A stretch of 64,000 bases of DNA from Xylophilus ampelinus. GTDB lineage: Bacteria; Pseudomonadota; Gammaproteobacteria; Burkholderiales; Burkholderiaceae_C. Positions within the stretch are counted from its first letter, which is position 1, and each line of letters opens with the position of its first letter. This document shows positions 54,333 through 63,507 of the stretch, one piece after another. The translations under genes and the position numbers were made by a program. The DNA lies in NCBI RefSeq assembly GCF_901875635.1, contig NZ_CABFMN010000072.1:1-64000 (forward strand), read 5' to 3'. The notes under the pieces are model-generated. The model saw only the letters and a program-made list of their open reading frames with translations, did not search any database and was not told the DNA's origin.

Positions 54333-55277
54333 GTGGACGTGCTCTCCATCGCCACCAACTGGCTGGGCAATGCGCCCGACTTCGCCGTGCCCTACGCGCT
54401 GGCGGCGCTGGGGCTCATCCTGAGCGAACGCGCGGGCGTGCTCTCGCTAGGCGCCGAGGGGCTGATGCTGGTGGGCGCACTGGCCGGCATCGGCGCCATG
54501 CTGGCCTTCCACGAGGCGGCCATCGCGCTGCCCCTGGCGATGCTGGCCGCGGCCGTGGTGTCGCTGCTCTTCGCCTTCATGGTGATCGTGCTGCGTGTGC
54601 AGCAGGTGATTGCCGGCCTGGCCCTGGTCTTCTTCTGCCAGGGCCTGACCGGCCTGCTGGGCACGGTGTTCGACTGGACCAACAAGCCGGTCAGCAGCTT
54701 CGGCGCGCTGCCGATCCCGCTGCTGTCCGAGCTACCGCTGGTGGGCCGGCTCTTCAACCAGAACCTGGTCGTGTACCTGGTGCCGCTGCTGTTCTGGGCC
54801 GTGGTGCACTGGCTCAACCGCAGCACGCCCGGGCTGCGGCTGCGCGCGGTGGGCGAGAACCCGCAGGCGGCCGACGCGGCCGGCATCCCGGTGCCGCTGT
54901 GGCGCTTCGGCGCGGTGGTGGCGGGCTCGGCGCTGGTCGGGCTGGCGGGCGCCTACATCTCGGTGGTGGGCACCAAGCTGTGGATCGCGGGCATGACGGG
55001 CGGGCGCGGCTGGATCGCGGTGGCGCTGGTGATCTTCGCGCGCTGGTCGCCCTGGCGGGCGCTGGCCGGCGCGCTGCTCTTCGGCTGCATCGAGGCGCTG
55101 ATCCCGCAGCTGGCCGCGGCCGGCGTGCAGCTGCCACAGTACTTCGTGCTGATGACCCCCTACGTCGTCACGCTGGGCGTGATGGTGTGGGTGGCGCAGG
55201 CGCGCCGCGGCGGCCAGGCCGTGCACGACGAACCCGGCGCCCTCGGCCAACCCTACCTGCGCGAGGAGCGACGCTGA
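54333..55277 (+). CDS. Nucleoside-type ABC transporter permease 2
   Basis: 314 residues, YufQ/NupC type. Family motif LSLGAEGLMLVGALAG near residue 40 and about eight hydrophobic segments. The start codon is GTG at 54333, one base after the previous stop; AGGGAGG lies upstream. The stop overlaps the next ATG as TGATG. With permease 1 it completes the importer. Confidence 0.93.
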   Translation: MDVLSIATNWLGNAPDFAVPYALAALGLILSERAGVLSLGAEGLMLVGALAGIGAMLAFHEAAIALPLAMLAAAVVSLLFAFMVIVLRVQQVIAGLALVFFCQGLTGLLGTVFDWTNKPVSSFGALPIPLLSELPLVGRLFNQNLVVYLVPLLFWAVVHWLNRSTPGLRLRAVGENPQAADAAGIPVPLWRFGAVVAGSALVGLAGAYISVVGTKLWIAGMTGGRGWIAVALVIFARWSPWRALAGALLFGCIEALIPQLAAAGVQLPQYFVLMTPYVVTLGVMVWVAQARRGGQAVHDEPGALGQPYLREERR

Positions 55278-55978
55278 TGCGTGCCTACGTCTACAACCAG
55301 CCGCGCGAGCTCGACGCCAGCCAGTTCGCCGACTACCTCGACCTGTCCCGCACCGCCGTGCTCTCGATCGACATGCACCGCGGCCACCTGGACGATTCGC
55401 CCGACTGCCCCTGCCCGGCCCCGCGGGCGCGCGACGTGGTGGCACCCATCGACGCCTTCCACGACGAGGTGCGTGCATTGGGCGGGCGCATCGTGCACGT
55501 CAAATCGGTGCTGCGCGAAGGCGGCGCCGACGACATCGGCGGCATCCCGGCCGCATGGCGGCGCACATTCCCCTTGCACGTCGGCCCGATTCCCAATGCC
55601 GATGCGCATGCCATCGAGGGCTCGCCCTGGACCGAGTGGGTTACGCGCGTGGAGCCCGGTGACCTGAAGGTCGAGAACAAGCGGCGCCTCTCGGCCTTCT
55701 ACCCCACCGACCTGGACTTCCTGCTGCGCAACCAACGCATCGAGACCGTGGTGCTCGACGGCGGCTTCACCGACTGCTGCGTGCTCAACACCGCCTTCGA
55801 CGCCAACAACCGCAACTACCGCGTGATCGTGCTGCAGGACCTGGTGCGCGGCACCGACGACCCGCTGGAGCAGGCCGCGCTGGCCATGGTGTCGCTGCAC
55901 CTGGGGCTGGTGATGAGCTCGGCCGACCTGCTGGCCGTGTGGCGCGATCGCGCCTCCAACCTTTCGAGAGAACACTGA
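55277..55978 (+). CDS. Isochorismatase-like cysteine hydrolase
   Basis: 233 residues. Triad residues align with those of RutB: Asp32 in SIDMHRGH, Lys135 in ENKRRLSAF, Cys168 in TDCCVLNT. Enzymes of this fold hydrolyse carbamoyl or amide bonds in nitrogen catabolism (ureidoacrylate, biuret, N-carbamoylsarcosine). It has little overall similarity to the RutB of this window, so it is not a recent copy. Being sandwiched between a nucleoside-type importer and oxygenase 3, it may cleave the oxidised ring product. Confidence 0.85.
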   Translation: MRAYVYNQPRELDASQFADYLDLSRTAVLSIDMHRGHLDDSPDCPCPAPRARDVVAPIDAFHDEVRALGGRIVHVKSVLREGGADDIGGIPAAWRRTFPLHVGPIPNADAHAIEGSPWTEWVTRVEPGDLKVENKRRLSAFYPTDLDFLLRNQRIETVVLDGGFTDCCVLNTAFDANNRNYRVIVLQDLVRGTDDPLEQAALAMVSLHLGLVMSSADLLAVWRDRASNLSREH

Positions 55979-55979
55979 C

Positions 55980-56963
55980 ATGAAGCACATCCCCATCGTC
56001 GACCTGCAGGGCAGCCTCGACGCCCATGCCCCCGCCGCGCAGCAGAGCGCGCGCGAACTCTTCGATGCCCTGAGCCAGATCGGCTTCGCCTACATCGCCG
56101 GCCACAACGTGGCAGCCGCCAGGCGCGAGGCCGCCTTCGCCGCGTCGCGCGAGTTCCATGCCTCGACGCCGGCGCAGAAGCAGTCGCTCGCCATCAATGC
56201 CTTCCACCGCGGCTACATGGGCATGGCCAGCTCGACCATCGTCACCTCCAGCGTGGCGAAGGTGACGCGGCCCAACATGAGCGAGTCGCTGATGCTCATG
56301 CACGAGCTGCCGCCCAACGACCCCGGCCTGCTCGCCGGCCTGCCCATGCAGGGGCCCAACCAGTGGCCCGACTGGCTACCCGGCTTCAAGCCGGCCATGC
56401 TGTCCTACGTGCGCGAGGTCGATGCGCTGGGCCGCCACATCGTGCGGCTGATCGCACTGGCACTGGGCCTGCCGGCCACCGCGCTGGACCACCACTTCGA
56501 CCATCCCACCACCTTCCTGCGCGCCCTGCACTATCCGCCGCAGCCGCCGGCCGAAGACGAGCAGATCGGCTCCGCCCCGCACACCGACTACGGAATCATC
56601 ACGCTGCTGGCGCAGGACGATTCCGGCGGCCTGCAGGTGCGCCCGCGCGGCGGCGACTGGATCGAGGCACCGCCCATCCCCGACACCTACGTGCTCAACG
56701 TGGGCGACATGCTGGCGCGCTGGACCAACGGGCGCCTGGTCTCCACGCCGCACCGCGTCATCAACCGCTCGGGCGGCGACCGCTACTCGCTGCCCTACTT
56801 CCTCGATCCGTCGATGGACACCGTCATCGAATGCCTGCCCACCTGCACCGATGCGGCCCATCCGCCGCAGCACCCGCCGGTGCGCTACGGCGACTACCTG
56901 CTCGAGCGGCTCAACCGCAACTACGACTACCGCAAGCCTGCCGAGCCTGCGCCCGTGGCCTGA
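55980..56963 (+). CDS. Isopenicillin-N-synthase-like 2-oxoglutarate/Fe(II) oxygenase 3
   Basis: 327 residues. Iron ligands His201-x-Asp203 in PHTDYG and His258 in STPHRV, co-substrate anchor Arg268-Tyr-Ser270. It is a close paralogue of oxygenase 2 (shared SESLMLMHELP, GLPMQGPNQWPDW and GGLQVRPR). It starts one base after the hydrolase stop and is followed 42 bp later by a second transport system. The substrate is unknown; tandem retention of two paralogues suggests related but distinct substrates or successive oxidations. Confidence 0.88.
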   Translation: MKHIPIVDLQGSLDAHAPAAQQSARELFDALSQIGFAYIAGHNVAAARREAAFAASREFHASTPAQKQSLAINAFHRGYMGMASSTIVTSSVAKVTRPNMSESLMLMHELPPNDPGLLAGLPMQGPNQWPDWLPGFKPAMLSYVREVDALGRHIVRLIALALGLPATALDHHFDHPTTFLRALHYPPQPPAEDEQIGSAPHTDYGIITLLAQDDSGGLQVRPRGGDWIEAPPIPDTYVLNVGDMLARWTNGRLVSTPHRVINRSGGDRYSLPYFLDPSMDTVIECLPTCTDAAHPPQHPPVRYGDYLLERLNRNYDYRKPAEPAPVA

Positions 56964-57005
56964 AGGCCGCGCCCTCTTCCTCTTTCAACTTTCCGGAGTG
57001 CTGTC

Positions 57006-58052
57006 ATGACCTTTCCGATCAACCGCCGCGACCTGCTGGCCCGTGGCCTGGGCACCGCCGCCGCCCTCGGCCTGCCCGCCCTGCCTTCGCTCGCGGCCGC
57101 GCCGCTGGTGATCAACACCTACGGCGGGCGCTGGGAGAAGTTCTGGCGCACCGACCTGATTCCCGCCTTCGAGAAGATCAGCGGCGTCAAGCCCACGCTG
57201 GACGTGGGCCTGGGCAAGAACTTCATCGCCAACCTGCGCGCCGCCGGCATCGAGAAGCCGCCCTACAGCGTGCTGATGGTCAACGAGAACATCGCCAGCG
57301 TGGTGCGGGCCGAGGGCTACTTCGAGCCCATTCCGGCGGCCAAGGTCCCCAACCTGGCCCATGTCTATCCCAATATGCGCAACCCGGGCGACAACGGCGT
57401 GCGCGGCATCGTCTCCACCATCGGCATCGGCTACCGCAAGGACCTGGTCAAGACGCCGCCCAAGTCCTGGGCCGATCTCTGGAACAACCCCGAGTTCAAG
57501 GGCAAGATCGGCCTCTACCAGATCGGCAACACGGCGGCCATGCTGTTCCTCTTGATGACCGCCAAGATCTACGGCGGCTCGCAGGACGCCATCGACCGCG
57601 CCTTCGTCGAGATCAAGAAGCTGCTGCCCTTCCAGCAGGCCGACTGGAGCGGCACGCTGTCGACCATGCTCACGCGCGGCGACGTGACCGTGGCCGTGAT
57701 CGATTTCCCCGAGATCGTGGCGCTCAAGAAAAAGGGCGTGCCGGTCGAGATGGTCGTGCCCACCGAAGGCGTGGTGGCCTTCGAGCAATCCTTCAACATC
57801 CTCAAGCACGCGCCCGACAAGGAAGCGGCCTACCAGTACCTCAACTTCATCCTGCGGCCCGAGGTGCAGGAGTCGATGGCCAAGGAGTTCTTCACCTCGC
57901 CCACCAACACGCAGGTGAAGCTGGAGCCCGCCCTCGCGGCCGACGTGCCGATCAGCGGCAAGGCCATGTCCTCCATCGTGCAGTTCGACTGGGCCAAGGT
58001 GAACCCGCAGCTGCCGGCCATCACCGACCGCTGGAACCGGGAGATCAAGTGA
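57006..58052 (+). CDS. PotD-like ABC substrate-binding protein
   Basis: 348 residues. The N-terminus PINRRDLLARGLG resembles a twin-arginine signal followed by a hydrophobic stretch. The mature protein has the polyamine/iron-binding fold (LVINTYGGRWEKFWRTDLIPAFEK; SWADLWNNPEFKGKIGLY; INTYGG-type start). It belongs to the PotD/AfuA-like group that binds polyamines and other cationic or small organic ligands. The last bases overlap the ATPase gene start (GTGA). As part of the oxygenase operon it may bring in a second nitrogenous substrate. Confidence 0.88.
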   Translation: MTFPINRRDLLARGLGTAAALGLPALPSLAAAPLVINTYGGRWEKFWRTDLIPAFEKISGVKPTLDVGLGKNFIANLRAAGIEKPPYSVLMVNENIASVVRAEGYFEPIPAAKVPNLAHVYPNMRNPGDNGVRGIVSTIGIGYRKDLVKTPPKSWADLWNNPEFKGKIGLYQIGNTAAMLFLLMTAKIYGGSQDAIDRAFVEIKKLLPFQQADWSGTLSTMLTRGDVTVAVIDFPEIVALKKKGVPVEMVVPTEGVVAFEQSFNILKHAPDKEAAYQYLNFILRPEVQESMAKEFFTSPTNTQVKLEPALAADVPISGKAMSSIVQFDWAKVNPQLPAITDRWNREIK

Positions 58053-59176
58053 GCGCAGTCCTGTCCGCGCCGGCCGAGGCCGCCGTGCCCACGGCCCGCA
58101 CGGCCGCGCGGCGCACCACGCGGCTGTCCATCGAGGGGCTGCACAAGCGCTACGCGAGCCACGTGGCCATCCATTCGCTGGACCTGGCCACGCGCGAGGG
58201 TGAGTTCATCTCGGTGCTGGGCCCGAGCGGCTGCGGCAAGACGACCACGCTGCGCTGCGTGGCCGGCTTCGAGCATCCGGAGGCGGGGCGTATCTGCATC
58301 GACGGTGAGGACATCACCGGCCTGCCGCCCGAGAAGCGCGACATCGGCATGGTGTTCCAGAACTACGCGCTCTTTCCGCACCTCACCGTGCGGCGCAACC
58401 TGGCCTTCGGCCTGGAGATGCGCGGCGTGCCGCGCGCCGAGATCGGGCGCCGGGTCGAGGCCGTGCTGGGCATGGTGCAGCTGGGCGCGCTGGCCGAGCG
58501 CTTTCCGCGCCAGCTCTCTGGCGGTCAGCAGCAGCGCGTGGCCCTGGCGCGGGCGCTGGTGATCGAGCCGCGCCTGCTGCTGCTGGACGAGCCGCTCGCC
58601 AACCTGGACGCCGTGCTGCGCGAGGACATGCGCGTCTTCATCCGCGACCTGCAGCGCCGCGTGGGCATCACCACGCTCTACGTGACGCACGACCAGGCCG
58701 AGGCGATGGTCATGTCCGACCGCGTCGCCGTGATGCTGGGCGGCCAGCTGCAGCAGTTCGACGTGCCCGAGGCCATCTACCTGCGCCCGCGCAGCGTGGA
58801 GGTGGCGCGCTTCATCGGCCGCTCCAACCTCATCGAAGGCCGCGTGCGCGCTCTCGTGCCCGCACCCGGTCAGCGGCCGGTGCATGCGATCGACACCGCG
58901 CTCGGCCCGGTCGAGGCCGCCTTCCACGAGGCGCTGGAGCCCGGCCAGGCGGTGCAGGTGACGCTGCGGCCCGAGGCCATCCACTTCCGCGCCGACGGGC
59001 CCTACGGCGGCCGCGTGGCGCGCAGCTACTTCCTGGGCAGCACGGTGGAACATGTGGTCGAGGCCGCCGGCGGCCAGACGCTGCTGGTGCAGACACCGCC
59101 CGGCGGACGCCTGCCCGAAGGCGCGCAATGCGGCCTGGCCTTCGAGCCCGGGCATGCCTGGGTCATCCCGGGATGA
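58049..59176 (+). CDS. PotA-like ABC transporter ATP-binding protein
   Basis: 375 residues. Walker A GPSGCGKTT, Q-loop VFQNYALFPHL, signature LSGGQQQR, Walker B LLLLDEPLANLD, H-loop VTHDQAEAM, then a TOBE-type C-terminal domain. The start codon is GTG at 58049, overlapping the binding-protein stop as GTGA; no in-frame ATG precedes the ATPase domain. It drives the permeases that follow. Confidence 0.93.
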   Translation: MSAVLSAPAEAAVPTARTAARRTTRLSIEGLHKRYASHVAIHSLDLATREGEFISVLGPSGCGKTTTLRCVAGFEHPEAGRICIDGEDITGLPPEKRDIGMVFQNYALFPHLTVRRNLAFGLEMRGVPRAEIGRRVEAVLGMVQLGALAERFPRQLSGGQQQRVALARALVIEPRLLLLDEPLANLDAVLREDMRVFIRDLQRRVGITTLYVTHDQAEAMVMSDRVAVMLGGQLQQFDVPEAIYLRPRSVEVARFIGRSNLIEGRVRALVPAPGQRPVHAIDTALGPVEAAFHEALEPGQAVQVTLRPEAIHFRADGPYGGRVARSYFLGSTVEHVVEAAGGQTLLVQTPPGGRLPEGAQCGLAFEPGHAWVIPG

Positions 59177-60078
59177 CCGCCTCCACGCTTGCCGCGCCGG
59201 CCGCGGCACCCACCACGGCGGCAGCGCACGCGCCGCGCAGCCGCGCCATCTGGCTGATTGCCCCGGCGCTGGTGCTGCTGGGCGTCTTCCTGCTGCTGCC
59301 CTACCTGAACATCGTGCTGATGAGCCTGCGCCCGCCGGCCGTCGGGGCACCCTACGGCGCGGGCTTCACGCTGGGCAACTATGGCCGCGCGCTGACCGAC
59401 GGCTATCTGCTCGGCGTGCTCGGCGACACGCTGCTGCTGGGCCTGACCGTGACGCCCATCTGCCTGCTGCTGGGCTATCCCGTGGCCTTCCACCTGGCAC
59501 GCACGCGTTCGCGCTGGGCGGGCCTGCTGTACGTGCTGGTGCTCTCGCCGCTGCTGGTGGGCGTGGTGGTGCGCAGCTTCGGCTGGCTGATCCTGCTGTC
59601 GGGCAACGGCGTCATCAACCGCGCGCTGATCGACCTGGGCTGGATCGACACCGGCCTCGCGCTGATGAACAACCGCCTGGGCGTGACCATCGCGCTGGTG
59701 CATGTGTTCCTGCCCTTCATGATCCTGCCGCTGGTGGGCGTGATCCAGAGCATCGACCCCAGCCTGGAGGCCGCCGCGCGCTCGCTGGGCGCGTCGCGGC
59801 TGCGTGCCTTCCTGCGCGTGTCGCTGCCGCTGTCGTGGCCCGGCATCCAGGCCGGCACGGTGCTGGTCTTCGTGCTCACGCTCAGCGCCTATGTCACGCC
59901 GGTGATGCTGGGCGGGGCGCAGGTCAAGACGGTGTCGGTGCTGGTGGTGCAGAGCCTGATCGACAACTTCCAGTGGCCGGCCGGCGCCGCGCAGGCACTG
60001 GTGCTCACGGCCTGCGGCATGCTCGCCGTGGCCGCCTATGCGCGGCTGACGCGCCGGCTTTCGAGGGGACTGGCATGA
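59173..60078 (+). CDS. PotB-like ABC transporter permease
   Basis: 301 residues, six hydrophobic segments beginning IWLIAPALVLLGVFLLLPYL. Coupling motif EAAARSLGASRLRAFLRVSLPLSWPG (read in two pieces) contacts the ATPase. Starts inside the ATPase stop (ATGA) and ends inside the next start (ATGA), so the permeases and ATPase are translationally coupled. Confidence 0.93.
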   Translation: MTASTLAAPAAAPTTAAAHAPRSRAIWLIAPALVLLGVFLLLPYLNIVLMSLRPPAVGAPYGAGFTLGNYGRALTDGYLLGVLGDTLLLGLTVTPICLLLGYPVAFHLARTRSRWAGLLYVLVLSPLLVGVVVRSFGWLILLSGNGVINRALIDLGWIDTGLALMNNRLGVTIALVHVFLPFMILPLVGVIQSIDPSLEAAARSLGASRLRAFLRVSLPLSWPGIQAGTVLVFVLTLSAYVTPVMLGGAQVKTVSVLVVQSLIDNFQWPAGAAQALVLTACGMLAVAAYARLTRRLSRGLA

Positions 60079-60890
60079 ACCACGGATCGATGGTGGCGGA
60101 CCGCGCCGCCGACCTGCTGCTGCGCGTCTTCATCGGCGCGGTGTACGCCTTCCTGCTGCTGCCGATCGTGGTGATCGTGCTCATGTCGCTCAACGCGGGC
60201 GAGTTCCTCACCTTTCCGCCGCAGGGCCTGTCGCTGCGCTGGTTCGGCGCGCTCTTTGCCAACGAGGGCTTCATGCGGGCCATGGGCACCTCGCTGGCGC
60301 TGGCGGCGGCCGCCACCGTGGGCGCCACGCTGATCGGCACCGGCGCGGCGCTGTACGTGGTGCGCCATGCCACGCGCACGCGCGAGGCGCTGCGCCTGCT
60401 GCTCATGATGCCGCTGATGCTGCCGGAGATCCTCACGGCCATCGCGCTGCTGTTCTTCCTGTACGCCACGGGCATCGGAACGCGCACGGTGTTCGGGCTG
60501 GTGGTGGGCCATGTGCTGGTGACGCTGCCCTACGTCTTCACCAACGTGGCCTCGGCGCTCTACAACCAGGACGCCTCGCTGGAGCAGGCGGCGCGCAGCC
60601 TGGGTGCGTCGCCCGCGCGGGCCTTCGCGCGCGTGACGCTGCCGCTCATCAAGCCCGGGCTGATCACCGGCGCGCTGTTCGCCTTCGTGATCTCCTTCGA
60701 CCTGTTCAACATGTCGCTGCTGCTCAAGGGCGTGGGCATGACCACGCTGCCGCTGCAACTCTTCGACTACCTGCGCTGGGACTTCGACCCGACGGCCGCC
60801 GCCGTGTCCACGGTGAGCATCGTGCTGACCCTGGCGGCGGTGGTGTGGATCGACCGCAGCGTGGGGCTGCGCACGCTGCGCTTCGGCTGA
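60075..60890 (+). CDS. PotC-like ABC transporter permease
   Basis: 271 residues, six hydrophobic segments (VFIGAVYAFLLLPIVVIVLMS first) and coupling motif EQAARSLGASPARAFARVTLPLI. It completes the PotABCD-type importer and is the last gene of the long plus-strand operon, which ends convergent with pgi 45 bp away. Confidence 0.93.
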   Translation: MNHGSMVADRAADLLLRVFIGAVYAFLLLPIVVIVLMSLNAGEFLTFPPQGLSLRWFGALFANEGFMRAMGTSLALAAAATVGATLIGTGAALYVVRHATRTREALRLLLMMPLMLPEILTAIALLFFLYATGIGTRTVFGLVVGHVLVTLPYVFTNVASALYNQDASLEQAARSLGASPARAFARVTLPLIKPGLITGALFAFVISFDLFNMSLLLKGVGMTTLPLQLFDYLRWDFDPTAAAVSTVSIVLTLAAVVWIDRSVGLRTLRFG

Positions 60891-60935
60891 GGCGCGCGGC
60901 GTCGGCGGGTGCGTGCGCCGCGCCCGCCGTCCGTT

Positions 60936-62531
60936 TCAGCGGTGCCCGAGGCGTTGCACCAGCGCGGCGGTGGAAGCATCCAGCCCCGCCGTGTCGCCGG
61001 ATGCCAGGCGCGGCTCCAGGTCCTTGGCGAGCACCTTGCCCAGTTCCACGCCCCACTGGTCGAAGCTGTTGATGCCCCACAGCGCGCCACTGGTGAACAC
61101 GCGGTGCTCGTACAGCGCGACGAAGGCCCCCAGCACCTCGGGCGTGAGGCGCTCGAAGACGAAGAAGGTGCTGGGACGGTTGCCGGGGAAGTTCTTGTGG
61201 CCTCCACCGTCCTTCTTGCCCACCATCAACGCCTGCGCCTGCGCGATCGCGTTGGCCAGCAGCTTGGGCTGGTGGCCCGGCAGGTCGTGGCCGGCCTCGT
61301 GCACGGCGATGAATTCCAGTGGCACGACGTCGGTGCCCTGGTGCAGCATCTGAAAGTAGGCGTGCTGGCCGTTGGTGCCGGGCTCGCCCCACAGCACCGG
61401 CGAGGTGCCGTACGCCACGGGCTGGCCCTGGGCATCGACCTGCTTGCCGTTGCTCTCCATCTCCAGCTGCTGCAGATAAGCCGGCAGGCGACGCAGCGCC
61501 GCATGGTAGGGCGCGATGCAGCGGCTGGTGAAGCCGTGGAAGTTGCGGTACCACACGTCCAGCAGACCCAGGCGCACCGGCAGGTTGCGCTCCAGCGGCG
61601 CGGTGCGGAAGTGCTCGTCCATCGCATGCGCACCGGCCAGGAAGGCGCGGAAGCCGTCGGCCCCGATGGCCAGCGCGATGGGCAGGCCGATGGCCGACCA
61701 CATCGAGTAGCGCCCGCCCACCCAGTCCCAGAAGCCGAAGGTGGTGTCGATGCCGAACTGCTTCGCGGCTTCGACGTTGGTGGTCAGCGCCGCGAAGTGG
61801 CCGGCGATGTCGGTGCCGCCCGATTGCTCGTACCAGCGCTTGGCCGACTGGGCGTTGGCCATGGTCTCGGCGGTGGTGAAGGTCTTGGACGCGATGAGGA
61901 ACAGCGTGTGCTCGGGCGCCAGGCCTTTCAGCACGCCAGCCAGTTCGTGCCCGTCGACGTTGGAGACGAAGTGGAAATGCTTGCCCGGCGCGACCAACTC
62001 GGCCAACGCCAGCACCGCCATCTGCGGGCCGAGGTCGGAGCCGCCAATGCCGATGTTCACCACATCGGTGATCGTGTGGTCGGCGCGCACCTTCTCGGCG
62101 TAGGCCAGCATGGCGTCCAGCGTCTCGTGCACGCGGGCATGCTCGGTTGCTATGTTTTCCGTAGCACCTTGCGCAGTCCCGGCGGGCGCTGCAGCCGTCT
62201 TTGGCACTGAATCCTTGGGCTGGCGCAGCAGCCAGTGCATCACCGCCCGGTCTTCGGTGTTGTTGATGTGGCGGCCGGCGAACATTGCGTCGCGGTGAGC
62301 CTCCAGGCCGCAGTCGCGCGCCAGTTGCACCAGCAGCGCCTCGGTGGGCGCATCGGTCAGGTTCTTCGACAGGTCGGCGAACAGATGCGGCGCCTCCTGG
62401 CTGAGGGCCTGCACGCGGCCGGCGTCGGCCTCGAAGGCTCGCCGCAGGTCGAATGCACGGCCCTCACGGTCGAAATGCTGGCGCAGTGCGGCCCAGGCAG
62501 GGGCGCGGTCGCAACGAAGCGCATCGCTCAT
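60936..62531 (-). CDS. pgi: Glucose-6-phosphate isomerase
   Basis: 531 residues. It interconverts glucose 6-phosphate and fructose 6-phosphate. Signatures: VVNIGIGGSDLGPQM, VLWGEPGTNGQHAYFQML and FDQWGVELGK near the C-terminus. Residues about 108-129 (VPKTAAAPAGTAQGATENIA...) are encoded by an in-frame copy of the interspersed repeat. They replace the usual loop between the N-terminal helices and the GIGGSDLGP region. The reading frame stays open and the catalytic blocks are intact, so the enzyme is probably active. It follows tal by 25 bp on the same strand, so the two should be co-transcribed. Confidence 0.95.
   Translation of the reverse strand: MSDALRCDRAPAWAALRQHFDREGRAFDLRRAFEADAGRVQALSQEAPHLFADLSKNLTDAPTEALLVQLARDCGLEAHRDAMFAGRHINNTEDRAVMHWLLRQPKDSVPKTAAAPAGTAQGATENIATEHARVHETLDAMLAYAEKVRADHTITDVVNIGIGGSDLGPQMAVLALAELVAPGKHFHFVSNVDGHELAGVLKGLAPEHTLFLIASKTFTTAETMANAQSAKRWYEQSGGTDIAGHFAALTTNVEAAKQFGIDTTFGFWDWVGGRYSMWSAIGLPIALAIGADGFRAFLAGAHAMDEHFRTAPLERNLPVRLGLLDVWYRNFHGFTSRCIAPYHAALRRLPAYLQQLEMESNGKQVDAQGQPVAYGTSPVLWGEPGTNGQHAYFQMLHQGTDVVPLEFIAVHEAGHDLPGHQPKLLANAIAQAQALMVGKKDGGGHKNFPGNRPSTFFVFERLTPEVLGAFVALYEHRVFTSGALWGINSFDQWGVELGKVLAKDLEPRLASGDTAGLDASTAALVQRLGHR
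62146..62212 (-). repeat. Interspersed repeat, copy E, inside pgi
   Basis: In the pgi coding region and in the same orientation as copies C and D. It retains CCTTGCGCAG, GGCGGGCGCTGCAGCCG and TTTGGCACTGA where the reverse complement of copy A reads GCTTGCGCAGG, GGCGGGCGCTGGAGCCC and TTTGGCACTCA. It has been absorbed without breaking the frame. Confidence 0.65.
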
Positions 62532-62556
62532 CGGTCATCTCCCTCGGGGTTCGGCC

Positions 62557-63507
62557 TCAGACGGCCTGGATCAGCTTCTCGAGCTTGATGGCATCGGCTG
62601 CGAAGGCGCGGATGCCCTCGGCCAGCTTCTCGGTGGCCATCGCGTCCTCGTTCAGCGCGAAGCGGAAGGCCGGCTCGTCGAAGCTGACCTTGGGCAGGTC
62701 CAGCTTCTTCGCCGCGGCAGCGTCGAGCGCCAAGGTGATCGGCGCGTCGGACTTGGCGAGTTCGCCCAGCAGCTCGGGGCTGATGGTCAGCAGGTCGCTG
62801 CCGGCCAGCGCGGTGATCTGGCCGACGTTGCGGAAGCTCGCGCCCATCACCTCGGTGGCGATGCCGTGCTTCTTGTAGTAGTCGAAGATCTGGCGCACCG
62901 ACTTGACGCCCGGGTCGTTGGCGCCGGCGTTGGCAGCCTCGTCCCAGCCGCTGCCGGCATTCTTCTTGTACCAGTCGTAGATGCGGCCGACGAAGGGCGA
63001 GATGAGCTTGACGCCGGCGTCGCCGCAGGCCACGGCCTGGCAGAAGGAGAACAGCAGGGTCAGGTTGCAGTGGATGCCCTTCGTCTCCAGCGCCTTGGCG
63101 GCCTGGATGCCTTCCCAGGTGGAGGCGATCTTGATGAGCAGACGTTGGCTGGTGTCGATGCCCTGCTCGCGGTACAGCGCGACGATTCGCTCGGCGCGGG
63201 CAATGGTGGCGGCGGTGTCGAAGCTCAGGCGGGCGTCGACCTCGGTGGAGACGCGGCCGGGGATGTGGGTGAGGATCTCGGTGCCGAAGCGCACCAGGAG
63301 GTGGTCCATCACGTCGTCCAGCGGCTGGCCCTTGTGCTTCGCGATGGTTTCGTCGAGCAGCGGCCGATAGTCGGACTTCTGCACGGCCTTGAGGATCAGC
63401 GACGGGTTGGTCGTCGCATCCTGCGGCTTGAATTGCGCAAGCTGGCGGAAATCACCGGTGTCGGCCACCACGGTGGTCCATTGGCGAAGGGCGTCGAGTT
63501 GGGTCAT
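62557..63507 (-). CDS. tal: Transaldolase
   Basis: 316 residues, class-I transaldolase of the pentose phosphate pathway. Schiff-base Lys126 in LIKIAST, N-terminal DATTNPSLI and [11 protein letters not shown] are diagnostic. It transfers dihydroxyacetone between sedoheptulose 7-phosphate and glyceraldehyde 3-phosphate. It is the upstream gene of the tal-pgi pair and divergent from the lipocalin gene. It is unrelated in length to the FSA-like protein at 33384. Confidence 0.97.
   Translation of the reverse strand: MTQLDALRQWTTVVADTGDFRQLAQFKPQDATTNPSLILKAVQKSDYRPLLDETIAKHKGQPLDDVMDHLLVRFGTEILTHIPGRVSTEVDARLSFDTAATIARAERIVALYREQGIDTSQRLLIKIASTWEGIQAAKALETKGIHCNLTLLFSFCQAVACGDAGVKLISPFVGRIYDWYKKNAGSGWDEAANAGANDPGVKSVRQIFDYYKKHGIATEVMGASFRNVGQITALAGSDLLTISPELLGELAKSDAPITLALDAAAAKKLDLPKVSFDEPAFRFALNEDAMATEKLAEGIRAFAADAIKLEKLIQAV

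Noticed and set aside
60909..62210. 433-codon open frame antisense to pgi
   Set aside because: Overlaps the well-supported pgi gene throughout and shows no conserved motif.
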